In this document: positions 42,362 through 50,358 of the stretch, in pieces
Layout of the letters: every line of letters starts with the position of its first letter
How positions within the stretch are numbered: the first letter of the stretch is position 1
NCBI RefSeq assembly: GCF_020084865.1
Contig: NZ_CP071953.1
Location: 1,984,001-2,048,000, forward strand
DNA length: 64,000 nt
From: Candidatus Kaistella beijingensis
Lineage (GTDB): Bacteria; Bacteroidota; Bacteroidia; Flavobacteriales; Weeksellaceae
Direction: 5' to 3'
Notes under the pieces: model-generated
The model's database searches: none
What the model saw: only the letters and a program-made list of their open reading frames with translations
What the model was told of the DNA's origin: nothing
Program-made: the position numbers and the translations under genes

Positions 42362-42759
42362 TAGTCTGTTTGCGTAGTAGCAATCGCTAAATTGTATTTG
42401 TGAGTTTCCGCAATTCCCATCACGAAAACTACGTCTTTATGTTTGGTGTTTTGGTCTGCTCTAATTGTAAATGAAGGGTTTTGTTCTCCCTTTAAAGCTT
42501 CTACTAAATAATTTTCAAGTTGTTCTTTTGGAATTTCCTTATCGTTCACAAAATACTTGCCGTCTTCCTTTATCGTCACTGTCGATGGATCTTGAACGCT
42601 TGGGTTTGAAGCATCTGCTTTTGGCAGTTTAACATCAATTGCGCTTTGTGAAATGGCGGAACTCGTAATCATAAAGAAAATCAATAACAGGAAAATAATA
42701 TCCGTCATCGATGCCATGCTGAATTCGGCGTTTACACGGTTTCTTCGTTTCAGTTCCAT
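42361..42759 (-). CDS. exbD: ExbD/TolR biopolymer transport protein
   Basis: 132 residues: a single transmembrane helix with the proton-carrying Asp in ASMTDIIFLLLIFFM (residues 17-31) and a periplasmic domain (VTIKEDGKYFVNDKEI). Partner of ExbB and TonB. Confidence 0.93.
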   Translation of the reverse strand: MELKRRNRVNAEFSMASMTDIIFLLLIFFMITSSAISQSAIDVKLPKADASNPSVQDPSTVTIKEDGKYFVNDKEIPKEQLENYLVEALKGEQNPSFTIRADQNTKHKDVVFVMGIAETHKYNLAIATTQTD

Positions 42760-42780
42760 TGCGACAATTTTGTTTAAAGG

Positions 42781-42812
42781 GTTTATTGTTTTGTTTCAGG
42801 TTTTCGGTTAAA
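42781..42812. repeat. Heptad tract GTTTCAG in the exbB-exbD gap
   Basis: GTTTCAG, GTTTTCG, GTTAAAA (42793-42813) in 7-bp phase, preceded by looser GTTT words. Same words as the tract at 7545. Confidence 0.6.
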
Positions 42813-42815
42813 AAA

Positions 42816-42853
42816 TTCACCATTCAATTCCGAAGGAAAATTTACCATTCACA
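42816..42853. repeat. ATTCACCATT dispersed repeat, copy 2
   Basis: ATTCACCATTCAATTCCGAA followed by GGAAAATTTACCATTCACACC. Two ATTnACCATT words flank CCGAAGG. Same order as at 7545-7628: heptads first, then this element. Confidence 0.75.
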
Positions 42854-42856
42854 CCT

Positions 42857-42884
42857 GGTTCTTGGCTCTTTTTACTTGGCTCTT
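42857..42884. repeat. Heptad tract GGCTCTT in the exbB-exbD gap
   Basis: GGTTCTT, GGCTCTT, TTTACTT, GGCTCTT in perfect 7-bp phase, ending exactly at the complement of the exbB stop codon. Confidence 0.65.
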
Positions 42885-43565
42885 TTACAATGGCTTATTC
42901 AACGTGTCCAAAAACTCGTTCACATGCGTCTGAATTTTCAAAACCAATCGGTCCACATTCGTCACCAAAATATTGTAGAAGAAGTAGGCGGGAATTCCCA
43001 CGAATAAACCAACTGCAGTGGTCGCCATCGCCGTATAAATTCCTGATGCTAAAAGTTTCGGACTTACCGCTCCTGTAACATTTGAAATTTCAAAAAACGC
43101 CATAATCATTCCGACCACTGTTCCCAAAAAACCCAACATCGGCGCTGCTCCTGAAGCTGAAGCCAAAATATTCAGGTTCTTTTCCAATTTAGAAACTTCA
43201 AGTTGTCCCTGGTTTTGCATCGCGTTCGAAATGTCGGAAATAGGTCTTCCAATTCTTGCCAAACCTTTTTCAATCATCCTAGCTTCGGGAGAATCGATGG
43301 TTCTGCAATAATCTACTGCGGTTTGGATTTTACCTTCCTGAACAAAATCTTTAATGTTTTCAAGAAAGTTCGGAGTTTCTTTTGAAGCTCTTTTAATGAA
43401 AAAGTATCTTTCTAAAAATATATAAAGCGCCAAAATTCCCGTGAGAAAAATAGCAATCATAATCGTGTTTCCAATGATTCCGCCGCTGAAAAGGATTTCC
43501 CAAAGCGAAAAGACGTGTTTTTCTGTAGCCGTATTTACAACTTGAGTAGGGGTCTGTAAAAACAT
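42885..43565 (-). CDS. exbB: ExbB/MotA/TolQ proton channel protein
   Basis: 226 residues, three transmembrane helices (about 30-50, 135-160, 175-195). GAAPMLGFLGTVVGMIMAF and AMATTAVGLFVGIPAY are the TolQ/ExbB core signatures. First gene of exbB-exbD-tonB; the 125-bp gap to exbD is filled by repeats. Confidence 0.93.
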   Translation of the reverse strand: MFLQTPTQVVNTATEKHVFSLWEILFSGGIIGNTIMIAIFLTGILALYIFLERYFFIKRASKETPNFLENIKDFVQEGKIQTAVDYCRTIDSPEARMIEKGLARIGRPISDISNAMQNQGQLEVSKLEKNLNILASASGAAPMLGFLGTVVGMIMAFFEISNVTGAVSPKLLASGIYTAMATTAVGLFVGIPAYFFYNILVTNVDRLVLKIQTHVNEFLDTLNKPL

Positions 43566-43683
43566 TTTCTAGTTTTTGATGTTAAAATTTAACGGCAAAA
43601 ACAACTTAATATTGTTGAAATGCCGATGTTTAGAAGGTTTAAATTAAAATCATCCCGTATGAAAGTAAAAATTGAAAAGGATT

Positions 43684-44145
43684 TTAGTCTTCCTCAATCA
43701 CAATTTCATCCTGCTTGAAATTGCATTTCAGTTTAAAGGGAATCGGTTCATCGGAGCCGGTGTAGAAATCATCAATATTTCCCTTCCAATAAAGATTTAG
43801 CTCGCCTTCACCATCTTGTTCAAAAGCAAGTTCGCTGTCATAAAGATAGGCATCCTCATCATCGAAAAGGTCGACATTGGTGTAAGTTTCCTCATTGGAA
43901 TCATTGATTACTAAAGTTTTTCCTGCAAGTTCGGCATCTTCAATCGGGAAATCGAAGATATTCATCGAAAGTTGCGGAAAATTGTATTGCAAAGAATCAT
44001 CATCAACATGGTCCAAAGAATCGTCCGTGATGATTTCAACTTCCAAAAAATGTTCTTTATTGGTGTAAACCGCTTTGCAGTAAGTGCTTTTGATGTGGTA
44101 TTTAAGGGTTTCTTCGGGGTGGTAGATTTTTAAAATCCCTTTCAT
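43684..44145 (-). CDS. Acidic protein of unknown function
   Basis: 153 residues from ATG 44145 (MKGILKIYHPEETLKYHIKS). The longer frame begins within the -7 element at 44194-44201, so it is excluded. No signal peptide or membrane segment. Strongly acidic (SLDHVDDDSL, DLFDDEDAYLYDSELAFEQD), rich in predicted beta strands, one Cys pair far apart. No family recognised. Confidence 0.7.
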   Translation of the reverse strand: MKGILKIYHPEETLKYHIKSTYCKAVYTNKEHFLEVEIITDDSLDHVDDDSLQYNFPQLSMNIFDFPIEDAELAGKTLVINDSNEETYTNVDLFDDEDAYLYDSELAFEQDGEGELNLYWKGNIDDFYTGSDEPIPFKLKCNFKQDEIVIEED

Positions 44146-44193
44146 TTCGGTAGAAAAAAATGTGTTAAATGTTTGATAATTAAACTGATTGAA

Positions 44194-44201
44194 CAAAGAT
44201 A
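44194..44201 (-). promoter_or_regulatory. -7 promoter element of the acidic protein gene
   Basis: TATCTTTG on the minus strand, 48 bases before ATG 44145. Confidence 0.62.
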
Positions 44202-44243
44202 AAAAATAGATTGTATGTGCAAAATTTTTTGAGTTTTTTTTGA

Positions 44244-44416
44244 TACGAGTTACGAGTTACGGGATGCAAGGTTTCAAAATGCAATCTTTACACATAAGGA
44301 GAATTGGTCATTTCGAACGATGTGAGAAATCTATTAAGTGCTGAAAATTGTTTTCCAGATTTGGAATTCCGCAGCGCGCACCTCGAACCTCGAACCTCAC
44401 ATACTGTATCTCGAAA
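44244..44416. repeat. Mosaic of heptad tracts and a GTCATTTCGAAC element
   Basis: TACGAGT, TACGAGT, TACGGGA in phase (44244-44264); GTCATTTCGAACGATGTGAG onward at 44307-44336, a phrase I recall as widespread between Bacteroidota genes; CTCGAAC, CTCGAAC, CTCACAT, ACTGTAT, CTCGAAA in phase (44382-44416). The 44202-44451 region has no gene. Confidence 0.65.
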
Positions 44417-44451
44417 CTTTATTATAATTTAGCAATCACAAAATTTTAAAA

Positions 44452-46245
44452 ATGAAAAAAACGTTTTTTAAAGTAATTCTTGCATTGTCGGTTTTTGCAA
44501 TGATTTTTTCGTGCAAAAAATCAGATTCGCCTTTAACCAAAGTTACTCCAGTAGAATTGGATTCCATTGCTTCTAATTATTATGAACAATATTTAAAGCT
44601 TTATCCTCTTGAAGCCACTGCTCAAGGCGATTTGCGCTACAATGACCAATTGCCGATTAATATTGACAAGGATTTTATCTCGGGTGAAATTTCTTTTTAC
44701 AATTCTGTTCAAAAGCAATTGAAAAAGGTGGATTATAAAAACTTGAGCGACGATCAGAAAACCGTTTACGATGTTTTGGATTATGCTTTAAAAGACAAGA
44801 TAGAACGTTACGCTTATCATCCTGAATACATTCCGTTCACGCAGTTTGGTGGATTGCCGCTCGATTTTCCACTGTTGGGAAGCGGGCAGGGAAGCCAACC
44901 TTTCAAAACCGAAAAAGATTACGACGATTGGTTGAAGAGAGCCGAAAAATTTCCGGATTGGATGGATACCGCGATTGAAAATTTCCGAACAGGAATTGCC
45001 AATAATTATGTGTTGCCTAAAAAATTGGTAGTGAAAATGATTCCGCAGATGAAAGCAGATGAAATCATCACGACTAATTTTGATAAAAATATTTTTTACG
45101 GACCCATTAAAAATTTCCCAAAAAGTTTTAACGCTGCTCAAAAAGATAAATTCACCGTTTTGTATAAGGATATGATTAGCAAAAAAATCATTCCGACTTA
45201 CACCAAAATGGGCAACTTTCTTGAAACAGAATATTTACCGAAAGCGAGAAATACCGATGGAATCAACGCTTTACCAAAAGGAAACGAAATTTACACCTAC
45301 TACGCAAAAAGTTGGACGACGACCGGAAAAACTCCTGAAGAAATTAATAAAATTGGTTTAGAACAAGTCGCGATGCTGCGAAACGAAATGGAGAAAGTAA
45401 AGCAACAAGTGGGATTTAATGGGACATTAGAACAGTTTATTTCTCACGTTAAAGAAGACCCGAAAGCAATGCCTTACAAAACCAACAAAGAAGTGTTGGC
45501 AGCTTTCAATGGAATCTTAACCAAAATCACCCCAAAACTGAAAACCATGTTTTCCATCACTCCGAAAACACCTTTCGAAATTAGACAGACCGAAAAATTC
45601 CGTGAAGCGAGCGCAAGTGCAGAATATGTGGTGGGAACTCCCGACGGAAAAAGACCGGGAATTTTTTACATTCCCCTTCCAAATCCTGAAAAATTTAATG
45701 TGACTTCCGGGATGGAATCGCTGTTTCTTCACGAAGCAATTCCGGGACATCATTATCAGATTTCTTTGCAGCAGGAAAATACAAAACTTCCAAAATTTAT
45801 GCGTTTCGGTTGGTTTGGAGCTTATGGAGAAGGTTGGGCTTTATATTGCGAATCACTCGGTAAAGAGTTTGGACTTTACACCGATCCTTACCAAAAAATG
45901 GGTTCGTTGAGCGATGCGATGTTGCGTGCGGTTCGCCTTGTTGTGGACACCGGAATTCACACCGGAAAAATGACGAGAGAAGAGGCTATTGCCTATTTCC
46001 TAAACAATATTGCGTACGATGAAGCAGGAGCAACCGCTGAAATAGAGCGGTACATGGCGATGCCGGGACAAGCTTTGAGTTACAAAATCGGCGCTTTAAA
46101 AATCCGGGAACTCCGCGATAAATACCAAAAACAGTTGGGTTCAAAATTCAGTTTAGCCCAATTTCATGATGAGGTTTTGAATCAAGGTTGTCTTCCGTTG
46201 GACGTTCTTGAAAGAAAGATGGACAATTGGGCGAAAAAGCAGTAA
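44452..46245 (+). CDS. DUF885-family lipoprotein, metallopeptidase-like
   Basis: 597 residues. Lipoprotein signal (MIFSCKKSD, Cys near residue 21). DUF885 body; FLHEAIPGHHYQ near residue 425 is an HExxxGHH zinc-site variant, and GWALYCESLGKEFG and RAVRLVVDTGIHTGKMT follow in the usual order. Probably a periplasmic or surface zinc peptidase. Monocistronic. Confidence 0.9.
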   Translation: MKKTFFKVILALSVFAMIFSCKKSDSPLTKVTPVELDSIASNYYEQYLKLYPLEATAQGDLRYNDQLPINIDKDFISGEISFYNSVQKQLKKVDYKNLSDDQKTVYDVLDYALKDKIERYAYHPEYIPFTQFGGLPLDFPLLGSGQGSQPFKTEKDYDDWLKRAEKFPDWMDTAIENFRTGIANNYVLPKKLVVKMIPQMKADEIITTNFDKNIFYGPIKNFPKSFNAAQKDKFTVLYKDMISKKIIPTYTKMGNFLETEYLPKARNTDGINALPKGNEIYTYYAKSWTTTGKTPEEINKIGLEQVAMLRNEMEKVKQQVGFNGTLEQFISHVKEDPKAMPYKTNKEVLAAFNGILTKITPKLKTMFSITPKTPFEIRQTEKFREASASAEYVVGTPDGKRPGIFYIPLPNPEKFNVTSGMESLFLHEAIPGHHYQISLQQENTKLPKFMRFGWFGAYGEGWALYCESLGKEFGLYTDPYQKMGSLSDAMLRAVRLVVDTGIHTGKMTREEAIAYFLNNIAYDEAGATAEIERYMAMPGQALSYKIGALKIRELRDKYQKQLGSKFSLAQFHDEVLNQGCLPLDVLERKMDNWAKKQ

Positions 46246-46279
46246 TTTTTTGACGATTTACAGGATTAAAACAAGTAAT

Positions 46280-46308
46280 ATCCACCGAATTTGGTGGATT
46301 CGTTTTGT
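46280..46308 (+). terminator. Weak intrinsic terminator after the DUF885 gene
   Basis: ATCCACC pairs with GGTGGAT; the T run is interrupted (TCGTTTTG). Confidence 0.6.
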
Positions 46309-46456
46309 ATTTTAGAATAATTTATAAATAATTAAAACTTGTTGCCGAAATGAAAACATCTTTATTTTATGGTTGTATATTTTAACCATAAAATAAAAAA
46401 TAGTAATAAGGAATGAAAAATATTCTTTATTTTTACCCTTCAAAAAACTATGTTGA

Positions 46457-48697
46457 ATGCAAGAGAATTTTCCGCTATCAATTTCGGGCTTAAAAGGGGA
46501 TGTTCTTGAAAATTTATTAAATCATATTCCGTTCGGTTTTTCATTGATGACGGGCGATTACCTCGTTGAGTCCGTTAATGATTTTTGGCTTCAGATTGTT
46601 CAAAAGACAAGGGAAGAAGTTGTCGGCAAAAATCTTTTTGAAGTTTTTCCTGAAACAAAAGAACAGTTATTTCCTATTTTTGAAAATATCAAAAAAACAG
46701 GCGAACAATTTTACGCTCCCGAATACAGCATCAAAATGATTCGCAACGGGATTTTGCAGGATGTTTTCTTTAATTTTGTCTATCATCCGATTTATGATGA
46801 AGATGGAAATTTCCAATATTTTGCGACGGTTGTTATCGAAATCACAGATTTAATCGGCATTAAGAATAAAATTAAGGAAGAGGAGGAACGTCTTCGTTTG
46901 GCGACAGAAAGCACCCAAACCGCAACTTGGGATTTGAATCTCAGAACCTTCGAAGTTGTTCATTCACCGTATCTCGCAGAAATTTTTGGTTACGATAAAG
47001 ACGAGAAAATTCTTCATGCAACCATGCGCGAACATCTCGTTGAGGAAGACCGAAAAAATGTGGTGGAAAAAGCCTTCGAAAAAGCGTTAAAAACAGGAAT
47101 CTATCAATACGAATCACGCTTAATCGACAAGAAAGTTGCTGAAAAATGGATTGCCACCCAAGGAAAAGTGTTTTTTGACGAATCAGGAAATCCTTACCGA
47201 ATGTTGGGCGTTATGCGCGACATTACGGAGAAGAAAAACAACGAAATTCTCTTGCAGCAAAGCCACCATCAGTTAAACACCGCGATGGATGCCACAAAAC
47301 TCGGCAGATTCGATATGGATCCCGAAACGTTGGAAAAATTTAATTTCTCACCAAGATTTTTGGAGATTTTCGGGTATGATGTAAATACCGAAACGATTGA
47401 TTCCAAAATATTCGAGAAACATATTCATCACAAATTTATCCCGATTCGTCTTGAAGCTTTAAAAAAAGCAAAAGAAACGGGCGATTTGTATTATCAGACC
47501 AAGATTGTTCTACGTGACAAAACCGTAAAATGGATTGAAATTTATGGTCGATTAATGCCGTCTCCCGATGGAAGAAAATCCTACATTTCTGGAACAATCC
47601 GTGATATTACCGAACATAAAGATTTCGAAAAAAATATCAGCGAAAGTGAAAAAAAATACCGATTTCTCGCCGATTCCATGCCGCAAATCGTTTGGATTGC
47701 CGAACCCGATGGGACTTTGACGTATGTTAACAAAGAAACTCTGGATTATTCGGGGAAAAATTACAACGACTTCATTGAGGAAAACGGTTGGACAGAAATC
47801 GTGCATCCCGATGAACAGGAGGAGAATATCCGACTTTGGATGAGAAGTGTAAAAACGAAAAAACCGTTTTTCTTTGAACACCGCTTCAGAAATAAGGAAA
47901 ACGAATACCGATGGTTCATGAGCCGCGCCTATCCCGAACTCGACGAAAACGGAAACGTAAAAAAATGGGTCGGAACAAGTACGGATATCGATGACATGAA
48001 GAAGCAGGAAAAGCAGAAAAATGACTTCATCAAAATGGCGAATCATGAACTGAAAACTCCTGTTACAACAATAAAAGGATATGTTCAGTTACTGAAAAAA
48101 ATGCGTGGTGAATCGGATGATAAATTCTTGGTGAATTCATTAAACACCATTGAAAAGCAGGTCAACAAATTGACGGCCTTAATTGGTGATTTATTGGATA
48201 TTTCAAGAATAGAATCGGGGAAACTTCCACTCAATAAAAAAGAATTTTCGCTTCTGGAACTCGTTACCGAAACCATCGAAGACATCAAAGCTTCTGAACA
48301 AAGTCATCAAATAAATTTTGAGTTGAAACACGCTTCAGATATCGAAGTTTTTGCCGACAAGGAAAGAATAACCCAAGTTCTGAATAATCTTTTAACGAAC
48401 GCCATTAAATACTCCCCACAATCTGACAAAGTGAACGTGGAAATGTATGTCGATGGAGAAAGCGCCGTAGTTTCGGTTCAAGACTTCGGAATTGGAATGG
48501 AACATGACGAACTGACGAAAATTTTTGAAAGATTTTACAGGGTTTCAGGCGACGACGAAGAAACCTACCCTGGTTTCGGTATCGGACTTTTTATCGTGCA
48601 AGATATTTTAGAAAGACACGACGGAAAAATTTGGGTGGAAAGCAAAAAAAATGTGGGAAGCAAATTCTATTTCGCTCTTTCTCTTTACAAAGATTAA
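46457..48697 (+). CDS. Soluble multi-PAS sensor histidine kinase
   Basis: 746 residues, no transmembrane helix, so a cytosolic sensor. About four PAS/PAC units: residues about 15-135, 145-265, 275-395, 400-525 (recognised by GKNLFEVFPE, VMRDITEKKN, ISGTIRDITEHK, WVGTSTDIDDMKKQ). HisKA: FIKMANHELKTPVTTIKGY with the phospho-His near 530. HATPase: N box NNLLTNAIKYSP, G1 DFGIGME, G2 GFGIGLFIVQ. The ligand cannot be read from sequence. A single-domain response regulator follows after 11 bases. Confidence 0.93.
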   Translation: MQENFPLSISGLKGDVLENLLNHIPFGFSLMTGDYLVESVNDFWLQIVQKTREEVVGKNLFEVFPETKEQLFPIFENIKKTGEQFYAPEYSIKMIRNGILQDVFFNFVYHPIYDEDGNFQYFATVVIEITDLIGIKNKIKEEEERLRLATESTQTATWDLNLRTFEVVHSPYLAEIFGYDKDEKILHATMREHLVEEDRKNVVEKAFEKALKTGIYQYESRLIDKKVAEKWIATQGKVFFDESGNPYRMLGVMRDITEKKNNEILLQQSHHQLNTAMDATKLGRFDMDPETLEKFNFSPRFLEIFGYDVNTETIDSKIFEKHIHHKFIPIRLEALKKAKETGDLYYQTKIVLRDKTVKWIEIYGRLMPSPDGRKSYISGTIRDITEHKDFEKNISESEKKYRFLADSMPQIVWIAEPDGTLTYVNKETLDYSGKNYNDFIEENGWTEIVHPDEQEENIRLWMRSVKTKKPFFFEHRFRNKENEYRWFMSRAYPELDENGNVKKWVGTSTDIDDMKKQEKQKNDFIKMANHELKTPVTTIKGYVQLLKKMRGESDDKFLVNSLNTIEKQVNKLTALIGDLLDISRIESGKLPLNKKEFSLLELVTETIEDIKASEQSHQINFELKHASDIEVFADKERITQVLNNLLTNAIKYSPQSDKVNVEMYVDGESAVVSVQDFGIGMEHDELTKIFERFYRVSGDDEETYPGFGIGLFIVQDILERHDGKIWVESKKNVGSKFYFALSLYKD

Positions 48698-48708
48698 AAA
48701 AATAAACT

Positions 48709-49062
48709 GTGAAAATATTAGTGGTAGATGACAATCGCGACATTTGCGAACTCATCGAAAACATTCTGCTCGCCGAAGGTTACAACGTGGAATCCTGCTG
48801 TAATCCATTAGAATTTGGAAAAATTATTGAGGGCAACAAACCCAAACTCATCATCACCGATATGCTGATGTCGGGAGTTGACGGGCGAACTTTAACCAAG
48901 GAAGTGAAAGGAAATCCAGAAACTGAAGGCATCAAAATTATGATGATGTCCGCACATCCCGACGCAGTGAAAATCAGTGAAAATGTGGGAGTTGACGATT
49001 TTCTGTCAAAACCTTTTGAGATTGATGATTTGGTGAAAAAGGTGGAGAAATTGTTGAAATGA
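48709..49062 (+). CDS. Single-domain response regulator (receiver only)
   Basis: 117 residues, GTG start. VVDDNRD at the N-terminus (acidic pocket), phospho-acceptor Asp in LIITDMLMSG, MMSAH with the switch Ser, and SKPF with the conserved Lys. No output domain, so it works by protein contact. Probable partner of the PAS kinase immediately upstream. Confidence 0.93.
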   Translation: MKILVVDDNRDICELIENILLAEGYNVESCCNPLEFGKIIEGNKPKLIITDMLMSGVDGRTLTKEVKGNPETEGIKIMMMSAHPDAVKISENVGVDDFLSKPFEIDDLVKKVEKLLK

Positions 49063-49070
49063 TGAAAGGT

Positions 49071-49182
49071 TAATGGTGAATATTTCCTTCGGAAAGTGAA
49101 TTGTGAATTCTCTCAACTACATCATTAATATTCACTCTAAAAGAAATTCACTGCGAAGCAAATTGACCATAAAGCGAATTCA
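49071..49182. repeat. ATTCACCATT dispersed repeat, inverted copy plus partial copy
   Basis: Complement of 49071-49113 reads GAATTCACAATTCACTTTCC then GAAGGAAATATTCACCATTAA, matching copy 2 closely. A second, looser block (49145-49182) has ATTCACTGCGAAGCAAATTG and GCGAATTCAC, like copy 1. It fills the convergent gap between the response regulator and nth. Confidence 0.72.
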
Positions 49183-49797
49183 CTAAAACAACATCTTCGT
49201 CAAAAAATCCCTTTCCTGATTTCCTCTTGCGGGTGAATATTCCCTGCCGTAGAAAATAATTTGTAAATGAACTTTGTTCCATGTTTCTTTTGGGAACAAT
49301 TTTTTGGCGTCGTTTTCTGTTTGAACCACGTTTTTTCCTTCTGTCAATTTCCATTGTTTCATAAGTCGGTGAATGTGGGTATCGACAGGAAATGCGGGAA
49401 ATCCGAAAGCTTGACTCATCACCACACTTGCAGTTTTGTGCCCAACTCCGGGAAGTTCTTCCAATTCTTCGAAAGTTTGGGGAACGATGCCGTTGTGTTT
49501 TTCGACCAAAATTTCAGACATTCTTTTCAGATTTTTTGCCTTTTGATTCGTTAAACCGATTTCTTTGATGAGGTCTCGGATTTCTTCAAATTCAAGTTTA
49601 GCCATTTTAAAAGGCGTGTCGGCTGCTTCAAAAAGTTTTGGGGTGATTTCGTTCACCTTTTTATCGGTGGTTTGTGCAGATAGTGCTACTGCAACAAGAA
49701 GTGTGAAAGCATCTCTGTGATTTAAAGGAATCGGAACTTCGGGATATAGTTTTTCGAGTTCACGCAAAATGGTTTCGGCTCTTTGTTTTTTGGTCAT
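49183..49797 (-). CDS. nth: Endonuclease III-type DNA glycosylase without the FeS cysteines
   Basis: 204 residues from ATG 49797 (the TTG at 49818 belongs to the -7 element). Helix-hairpin-helix LPGVGHKTA with catalytic Lys, followed by FPVDTHIHRL with catalytic Asp. Removes oxidised pyrimidines. The C-terminal [4Fe-4S] loop (C-x6-C-x2-C-x5-C) is missing: the tail reads REYSPARGNQERDFLTKMLF, with Ser where the first Cys normally is, and then stops. Confidence 0.92.
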   Translation of the reverse strand: MTKKQRAETILRELEKLYPEVPIPLNHRDAFTLLVAVALSAQTTDKKVNEITPKLFEAADTPFKMAKLEFEEIRDLIKEIGLTNQKAKNLKRMSEILVEKHNGIVPQTFEELEELPGVGHKTASVVMSQAFGFPAFPVDTHIHRLMKQWKLTEGKNVVQTENDAKKLFPKETWNKVHLQIIFYGREYSPARGNQERDFLTKMLF

Positions 49798-49815
49798 TTT
49801 TGGGGTAACTTTACA

Positions 49816-49823
49816 CAAAAGTA
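49816..49823 (-). promoter_or_regulatory. -7 promoter element of nth
   Basis: TACTTTTG on the minus strand, 18 bases before ATG 49797. A one-mismatch TAACTTTA on the + strand (49806-49813), proper distance for bcp, lies immediately beside it. Confidence 0.62.
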
Positions 49824-49829
49824 ATCAAT

Positions 49830-50282
49830 ATGTTAAAAGTTGGCGATAAAATACCTGAATTCGAATTGAAAAACCAAGAAGGAAAAACCATCAAATCCTC
49901 AGAATTTATGGGAAAGAAATTGGTGATTTTCTTTTATCCAAAAGCGAATACACCAACATGTACGGTTGAAGCGTGTAATTTGAATGACAACATTTCCAAA
50001 TTAAAGAAAGAAGGATATCAATTGTTGGGAATTTCAGCAGATTCAGTGAAAAGGCAGAAAAACTTCCACGAAAAGTTTAGTTTTAAATATGATTTACTTG
50101 CGGATGAAAATAATGAGGTGATTGAAAAATTCGGAGTTTGGCAAGAGAAGAAAACTTTCGGAAAAACGTATATGGGAATTGTAAGAACAACATTTCTCTT
50201 CGATGAAAACGGAATTTGTAGCCGAGTAATTTCTGATGTAAAATCTAAAATTGCGGCGGAACAAATTTTGGAAAATGCATAA
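49830..50282 (+). CDS. bcp: Thioredoxin-dependent thiol peroxidase (Bcp/PrxQ)
   Basis: 150 residues. FYPKANTPTCTVEACNLND carries the peroxidatic Cys (TPTC) and, five residues on, the PrxQ-type resolving Cys. Reduces H2O2 and organic peroxides with thioredoxin. Divergent from nth, sharing a 32-base region, which fits joint control of oxidative damage; that is inference. Confidence 0.95.
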   Translation: MLKVGDKIPEFELKNQEGKTIKSSEFMGKKLVIFFYPKANTPTCTVEACNLNDNISKLKKEGYQLLGISADSVKRQKNFHEKFSFKYDLLADENNEVIEKFGVWQEKKTFGKTYMGIVRTTFLFDENGICSRVISDVKSKIAAEQILENA

Positions 50283-50355
50283 AATTTTCTCCCGCAGATT
50301 ACGCAAATCCCGCAGATTTTTTGTGCATGATTAATCTGCGTCATCTGCGAGAAAT
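50283..50355. repeat. CAGATT/ATCTG dispersed repeat, copy 3
   Basis: CCCGCAGATTACGCAAATCC then CGCAGATTTTTT on the left (50291-50322), inverted by TTAATCTGCGTCATCTGCGA on the right (50331-50350). It fills the gap between convergent bcp and sufS and may serve both as terminator. Confidence 0.7.
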
Positions 50356-50358
50356 AGA

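Noticed and set aside
46457..49062. Phytochrome or membrane-bound sensor
   Set aside because: No GAF/PHY domain and no transmembrane segment; PAS units only.
49148..49354. 68-residue minus-strand frame under nth
   Set aside because: Checked as a possible frameshifted FeS tail of nth, but it has no cysteine cluster and runs through the repeat.
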